DNA of 64,000 bases from Dyella_D sp052115385 (GTDB lineage Bacteria > Pseudomonadota > Gammaproteobacteria > Xanthomonadales > Rhodanobacteraceae): positions 4,123 through 68,122 of the forward strand of contig NZ_JBFRGP010000017.1 of NCBI RefSeq assembly GCF_052115385.1, read 5' to 3'. Position numbers and translations under genes: made by a program. Below are positions 61,001 to 64,000 of the stretch, in pieces (the first letter of the stretch is position 1; every line of letters begins with the position of its first letter). The notes under the pieces are model-generated. The model was given only the letters and a program-made list of their open reading frames with translations. It searched no databases and was not told the DNA's origin.

Positions 61001-61353
61001 CCAAGTCGGCCTGGGTCAACCAGCTCGACCTGAGCTTCAGCCAGGAAGTGCCGGGTCTGTTCAAGGGCAACAAGGGCGAGATCCGCCTGGACATCTACAA
61101 CGTCCTGAACCTGATGAACGACAAGTGGGGCCAGCAGAACTACGTCGGCTTCCCCTACACCCGCACGCTGGCGAACTTCGCCGGTATCGACAAGGCCACC
61201 GGCAAGTACATCTACAACCTGCCGACCGACGCGAACGGCAACTACCAGCCGAGCCCGAAGACGATCTACGACAGCTCCACCGACAACAGCGCGACCAAGG
61301 TCAACCCGGCCTCGCGTTGGTCCGCCATGCTCAGCCTGCGCTACACGTTCTAA
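58003..61353 (+). CDS. Oar-like TonB-dependent outer-membrane receptor
   Basis: 1116 aa from GTG 58003, signal peptide MNSRIRAKVLPFAIASMLAM...IAQ. Then a carboxypeptidase-regulatory-like Ig fold (about 28-115: SISGRVLDANGQPVSGASVQI, TTDANGRYAASGL), a TonB plug (about 130-260: NGQNARLNSIKVDGLGVGDP, EINAVTKSGTNDFHGSVYY) and a long 22-strand beta-barrel ending in SLRYTF with terminal Phe. Same architecture as Oar of Myxococcus. Substrate unknown; xanthomonads have many paralogues for oligomeric carbon sources. Confidence 0.93.
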   Translation: MNSRIRAKVLPFAIASMLAMSVPAIAQDTSSSISGRVLDANGQPVSGASVQIVHEPSGTTKTTTTDANGRYAASGLRVGGPFDVKVNKDGQLTEQDNVYLQLSQDTAVNLTVGAAAAAKNLEGVTVSATAGSQLFTSENKGLSTNVSQRQLKMTPAPSGNIADIARLDPRVNVDHVTGAISANGQNARLNSIKVDGLGVGDPFGLNGSGLPTVGSPIAMDTIEEYSISTANYDVTSDSVGAEINAVTKSGTNDFHGSVYYTYKNTDDMVGKAGWLQKNRDYTEFDTNWKAGVTFGGPIIKDKLFFFASYEKEKVTGLSSGAANGLDSTLTGGSTGNKISPSDLTRITNAATRLGLVPGSLGANAGTLDDKRYLVKLDWNITDHHRASLAYQRTKEFKPNPQGNTTNSIGLSSYWYNVATDNKNYTLQFFDDWTDTFSSETKLSYSDFYLHRTVSTQQPMVTVRASNTTSTSAPSVNLGEDQFSHYNSAKVKDLSAFWAGTLYLGDHTVKGGFDYSRNRIYNLFGRTEFGAYTFNSIPAIEQGLYSGYSLYQPAPGYDINGIAAKWELRERDVFLQDTWQVNNNLSVQYGFRVNHYMTDDKPLYNATFQQRFGFSNAGTVNGSTLVQPRFSFNYTFDTDLKTQLRGGVGLFQSSPPTVWMTNPYQNNGINIVTYQYDRQTSGLCRFGNNNNVPCPAFSSNPLQQNTSGAGVTPQMAVDSIDPNFQLPSVWKASLAIDRELPWWGVIATAEYQRLETRDGILYKNLNIGAPSGMLPDGRFTYYGCIGGAQALGGATGANCGTNPNGTVTGGAIVNNSRIRSDARFAQGVTYLTNTSKGKAESLTLSLSKPFADSWAASLSVTGSHATEVNPGTSSQATSNFSNSAWTNPNEDVASTSNTNVPLRVNASVAWSHNFFGNYATTVSLFYDGHKGVPYSWVFGNDANGDSYSRSDLVFIPNPGQVIIAAATPAQAAKLEQQFYAFIKSDDYLSDHQGKVAGRNAAKSAWVNQLDLSFSQEVPGLFKGNKGEIRLDIYNVLNLMNDKWGQQNYVGFPYTRTLANFAGIDKATGKYIYNLPTDANGNYQPSPKTIYDSSTDNSATKVNPASRWSAMLSLRYTF

Positions 61354-61378
61354 GCCAGCGCTGGACTTTGCAGACAGC

Positions 61379-61409
61379 AACCGGCGCCCCTCGGGGCGCC
61401 GGTTTTTTT
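61379..61409 (+). terminator. Rho-independent terminator after the TonB receptor
   Basis: A 10-bp perfect GC stem (CCGGCGCCCC-TC-GGGGCGCCGG) with T7, 26 bases past the stop. Confidence 0.95.
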
Positions 61410-61509
61410 ATGGGGGGAGGTTGACCGGCCCGGTTCCCCGGGGCCAAGCTAGCCGGCCGTCCCAGCCTGGACGGTGTGTTGCCACGGCGACGTGGCCGAA
61501 GGAGATTCG

Positions 61510-62910
61510 ATGAACGACGTTCAGACCGGCAAGTCCGGCAAGCAGGCCACCGTCAGCGCGCGCATCTCGCCCGCCGGCGGCCTGGATATCCTGTCCCGCA
61601 ACGAGGTGGTGCGCCTGCGCGACGCCAGCGGTTCGGGCATGCATGCACTGCTGCGCCGCTGCGCGCTGGCGGTGCTGACCTCGGGCAACATCAGCGACGA
61701 TCCGCGCTCGATGTTCGAGCAGTTCCCCGATTTCGACATCCAGGTGCTGCAGCAGGACCGCGGCATCAAGATCGAGCTGCAGCACGCGCCGGCCCAGGCC
61801 TTCGTCGACGGGCAGATCATCCGCGGCATCAACGAGCTGCTGGTGGCGGTGGTGCGCGACATCGTCTACGTGTCGACGCAGCTGGAGCAGGGCGGTTTCG
61901 ATCTGGACGACTCGGTGGGCATCACCCACGCGGTGTTCGAGATCCTGCGCAATGCGCGCATCCTCAAGCCGCAGATCGACCCGAACCTGGTGGTGTGCTG
62001 GGGCGGCCATTCGATCTCGCGCGACGAGTACGAATACACCAAGCAGGTCGGCTACCAGCTCGGCCTGCGCGGCCTGGACATCTGCACCGGTTGCGGACCG
62101 GGCGCGATGAAGGGCCCGATGAAGGGCGCCACGATTGCGCATGCCAAGCAGCGCCGCCGCGGCAACCGCTATATCGGCGTGACCGAGCCGGGCATCATCG
62201 CGGCCGAGTCGCCGAACCCGATCGTCAACAACCTGGTGATCATGCCGGACATCGAAAAGCGCCTGGAGGCCTTCGTGCGGCTCGGCCACGGCATCATCGT
62301 GTTCCCGGGCGGCGTGGGCACGGCGGAGGAAATCCTCTATCTGCTCGGCATCCTGCTGCATCCGGACAACGCCGGGATTCCGTTCCCGCTGGTGTTCACC
62401 GGCCCGCGCCAGTCGGCGGCCTACTTCGAGCAGATCGACAAGTTTCTCCGCCTCACGCTCGGCGACAGCGTGGCGCAGCACTACCAGATCATCGTCGACA
62501 ATCCGGCCGCCGTGGCCCACGCGATGGTGCGCGGCATCGACAAGGTGCGCAACCACCGCCTGGACAACAAGGACGCGTTCTTCTTCAACTGGGCGCTGAG
62601 CATCCCGACGTCGTTCCAGCTCCCGTTCCGTCCCACCCACGAGGCGATGCGCGCCCTGGCGATCCATCGCGACCGTCCGCGCCACGAACTGGCGGCCGAT
62701 CTGCGCCGCGCCTTCTCGGGCATCGTGGCCGGCAATGTGAAGGAAGAGGGCGTGCGCGCGATCGAGCAGCACGGTCCCTTCGACATCGACGGCGAGCACG
62801 ACATCATGCGCGCGCTGGACGAACTGCTGCAGGCCTTCGTCGTGCAGCACCGCATGAAGCTGCCCGGCGGCGCGGCCTACGTGCCGTGCTATCGCGTGCT
62901 GACCCACTGA
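61510..62910 (+). CDS. ppnN: Nucleotide 5'-monophosphate nucleosidase (LOG family, YgdH)
   Basis: 466 aa from ATG 61510 with AAGGAG before it. Splits purine/pyrimidine nucleoside monophosphates into base and ribose-5-phosphate; in E. coli it is activated by (p)ppGpp. N-terminal regulatory domain (about 1-140), then the LOG Rossmann domain with CTGCGPGAMKGPMKGA (about 197-212), FPGGVGTAEE (about 276-285) and a C-terminal domain. Length is that of the E. coli enzyme. Confidence 0.94.
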   Translation: MNDVQTGKSGKQATVSARISPAGGLDILSRNEVVRLRDASGSGMHALLRRCALAVLTSGNISDDPRSMFEQFPDFDIQVLQQDRGIKIELQHAPAQAFVDGQIIRGINELLVAVVRDIVYVSTQLEQGGFDLDDSVGITHAVFEILRNARILKPQIDPNLVVCWGGHSISRDEYEYTKQVGYQLGLRGLDICTGCGPGAMKGPMKGATIAHAKQRRRGNRYIGVTEPGIIAAESPNPIVNNLVIMPDIEKRLEAFVRLGHGIIVFPGGVGTAEEILYLLGILLHPDNAGIPFPLVFTGPRQSAAYFEQIDKFLRLTLGDSVAQHYQIIVDNPAAVAHAMVRGIDKVRNHRLDNKDAFFFNWALSIPTSFQLPFRPTHEAMRALAIHRDRPRHELAADLRRAFSGIVAGNVKEEGVRAIEQHGPFDIDGEHDIMRALDELLQAFVVQHRMKLPGGAAYVPCYRVLTH

Positions 62911-62939
62911 GCGCGATCTTTCCAGAATCGCCTCCGGAG

Positions 62940-62965
62940 CCGGGCTGTCAGACTTGACAGCCCGG
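62940..62965. other. 11-bp hairpin between ppnN and tRNA-Asn
   Basis: Perfect stem CCGGGCTGTCA/TGACAGCCCGG around GACT, no T-run. Could terminate or process the ppnN message, or be part of an island end. Confidence 0.45.
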
Positions 62966-62996
62966 ACAGCTGACTTCAAACTACGCGACTCACCCC

Positions 62997-63073
62997 GCCC
63001 GATTAGCTCAGCCGGTTAGAGCACTTGACTGTTAATCAGGGGGTCGTTGGTTCGAGTCCAACATCGGGCGCCA
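62997..63073 (+). tRNA. tRNA-Asn (anticodon GTT)
   Basis: 77 bases including encoded CCA. Acceptor GCCCGAT/ATCGGGC, D-loop AGCTCAGCCGGTTAGAGC, anticodon loop CTGTTAA with GTT at 63031-63033, T-arm TTGGTTCGAGTCCAA and discriminator G. Cloverleaf pairs fully. Common integration target for mobile elements. Confidence 0.98.
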
Positions 63074-63079
63074 ATACTA

Positions 63080-63114
63080 ACAAGGGCTTACCTCGCGGTA
63101 GGCCCTTGTTTTTA
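63080..63114 (+). terminator. Rho-independent terminator after tRNA-Asn
   Basis: A 13-bp stem (ACAAGGGCTTACC / GGTAGGCCCTTGT, one GT pair) with a TCGC loop and T5, ending before the integrase gene. Confidence 0.9.
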
Positions 63115-63141
63115 TGCGTCTGTAGAAAAATGTGTAGAAAA

Positions 63142-63852
63142 TTAGGTGTCGGAGACGGGATCAACGACCGGTCGTGAGTGGTCGTAGTGGTGCACCATCT
63201 GCATGGTGCGATGCCCGCTCGCGAGCTGCTTATCCGCCTTGTTTCCCTTGGTGTCAGTGATTGCACGATGCTTGATGGCGTGGAGCCCAAACTTCTCCTC
63301 CGATGAAAGAATGCCGATCTCAATCGCCGCGGCGATTGCTCGACGCCAAGCGCTGGACATGGTGCTTTTGCCGACGGGGCGACCCGTTTCCGCGACGACG
63401 AGATAGCGGTCCTGGGGCCGATGAGGAATCGGGAGGCGTTTGCCGGCCCATATGCCCTGGCGGCGCACTTTGAGCCAGTTCCAAGCCTCCCGCAGCTGTG
63501 ACGACCAACGGGTCACATTCCCCAAGCTCCCCTTACGCCGGTCCACAATGATGCCCTCGGTGGTCTCATCGGCATCGGTGAGACTTCGCACCTCAATGCT
63601 ACGCATGCGACATTCATAGGCGATCACTGCTACCGCCCACACGTAGGGAGCGAGAGAACCCTTGGTACGGGTGGGGAGGCTGCCGCGACGCTTGAACAGA
63701 GCTACCACGGCTTTCATGGTGACAAGGTCAGGCATGCGGTGGGCTCTGACTTCGTCGGGCATATCAACCCCCTGTGCTGCATTGAATTTGCACAGGCCGC
63801 GCGGCATCCCCCAAACGAACGCTGCCGATAGGTAGCGCTGTATATGAGCGGC
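63142..63852 (-). pseudogene. Tyrosine recombinase (phage/island integrase), 5' end lost to an IS insertion
   Basis: The retained C-terminal catalytic domain (about 235 residues) reads CRMRSIEVRSL (Arg I), HAIKHRAITD (His-x2-KHR box), GHRTMQMVHHYDH (GHxT and Tyr nucleophile). The N-terminal arm-binding and core-binding domains are missing; in front of QRYLSAAFVWGMPRGL the frame enters IS256-type sequence. The gene points towards the tRNA-Asn, 68 bases away, as usual for island integrases whose att site is in the tRNA. Probably inactive unless the IS excises precisely. Confidence 0.85.
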
Positions 63853-64000
63853 GGGCTTGTACAGACTTTTGTGTAAACGGGATCGCTTTAAAGCTGAGGG
63901 ATGCGGCCTTCGAACTGGATGGTAAAGCGGTTGAGCGCCGCCTTCCAATCATGGATTGGAAGCGTCCATTTTTTACTGATGTTGCGCAGCCCTAAGTAGA
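63850..64000 (-). mobile_element. End of an IS256-family insertion sequence
   Basis: Holds the transposase C-terminus plus an AT-rich end (CCCGTTTACACAAAAGTCTG on the minus strand) that looks like an IS256-family terminal inverted repeat. The element runs off the window. The exact boundary with the integrase is estimated to within about 10 bases. Confidence 0.75.
63888..64000 (-). CDS. IS256-family transposase, C-terminal end (partial)
   Basis: The last 37 residues are visible, ending NRFTIQFEGRIPQL before TAA at 63888-63890. The run YLGLRNISKKWT then DWKAALNRF matches the conserved C-terminus of IS256-type (DDE) transposases. The remainder lies outside the window. Confidence 0.8.
   Translation of the reverse strand, partial: YLGLRNISKKWTLPIHDWKAALNRFTIQFEGRIPQL

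Noticed and set aside
57994..61380. Long minus-strand open frames opposite the TonB receptor
   Set aside because: Antisense shadows of a GC-rich gene with regular codon use; low-complexity Val/Gly/Arg composition and no start or ribosome site support.
63850..63948. Integrase start within the first 30 codons of the longest frame (from 63948)
   Set aside because: These codons are an out-of-frame reading of the IS256 transposase end and terminal repeat, not integrase sequence.

Overview
The window is GC-rich chromosomal DNA from a gammaproteobacterium, most likely order Xanthomonadales and probably the Rhodanobacteraceae side (Dyella, Rhodanobacter or Frateuria-like). This rests on remembered gene content and protein flavour (Oar-like TonB receptor, pilA/pilB/pilC/pilD locus, sspA-sspB behind petABC, DUF1631 and DUF3301 proteins); no search could be run. 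Most of it is dense housekeeping DNA with short operons, ATGA/GTGA start-stop overlaps and few long gaps.

Layout. 1-4.7 kb: 5' part of a secreted S9 peptidase, then lgt-thyA-folA and a Nudix/ThiE-like fusion. 4.7-9.4 kb (minus): pilB, pilC, pilD, coaE. 9.6-19 kb (plus): a surface-glycan cluster (GT2 transferase, three GT4-type transferases, a flippase-like membrane protein, two methyltransferases, an AsnB-type amidotransferase). 19-24.3 kb (minus): two large GT-C/TPR membrane proteins directly downstream of two type IVa pilin genes, each pilin with a good sigma-54-type promoter. Pilus machinery, glycan enzymes and pilins are thus interleaved, which suggests a pilin or surface glycosylation locus; this is the most interesting part of the window.

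24.4-35.3 kb: POT peptide transporter, S9 peptidase, corA, OafA-like acyltransferase with SGNH domain, DUF4105 protein, and corC-ybeY-ybeZ. 35.4-39.2 kb: a self-contained tetR-hlyD-ABC-ABC efflux operon lying between ybeZ and miaB, genes that are usually adjacent. Two related REP-type inverted repeats sit at two convergent gene junctions (28.4 and 39.2 kb).

41-57.6 kb: lytic transglycosylase, DegS/DegQ-type protease, cytochrome bc1 (petABC), sspA, sspB, DUF3301 protein, nadC, DUF1631 protein, Trm112-like protein, purEK, sodB, grxD, a short-chain dehydrogenase without its catalytic serine, a MarC protein and an OlsF-type two-domain acyltransferase (ornithine lipid synthesis). 58-63 kb: Oar-like TonB-dependent receptor, ppnN and tRNA-Asn(GTT). 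63.1-64 kb: a tyrosine integrase next to the tRNA, interrupted by the end of an IS256-family element; this is the likely left edge of a genomic island that continues beyond the window.
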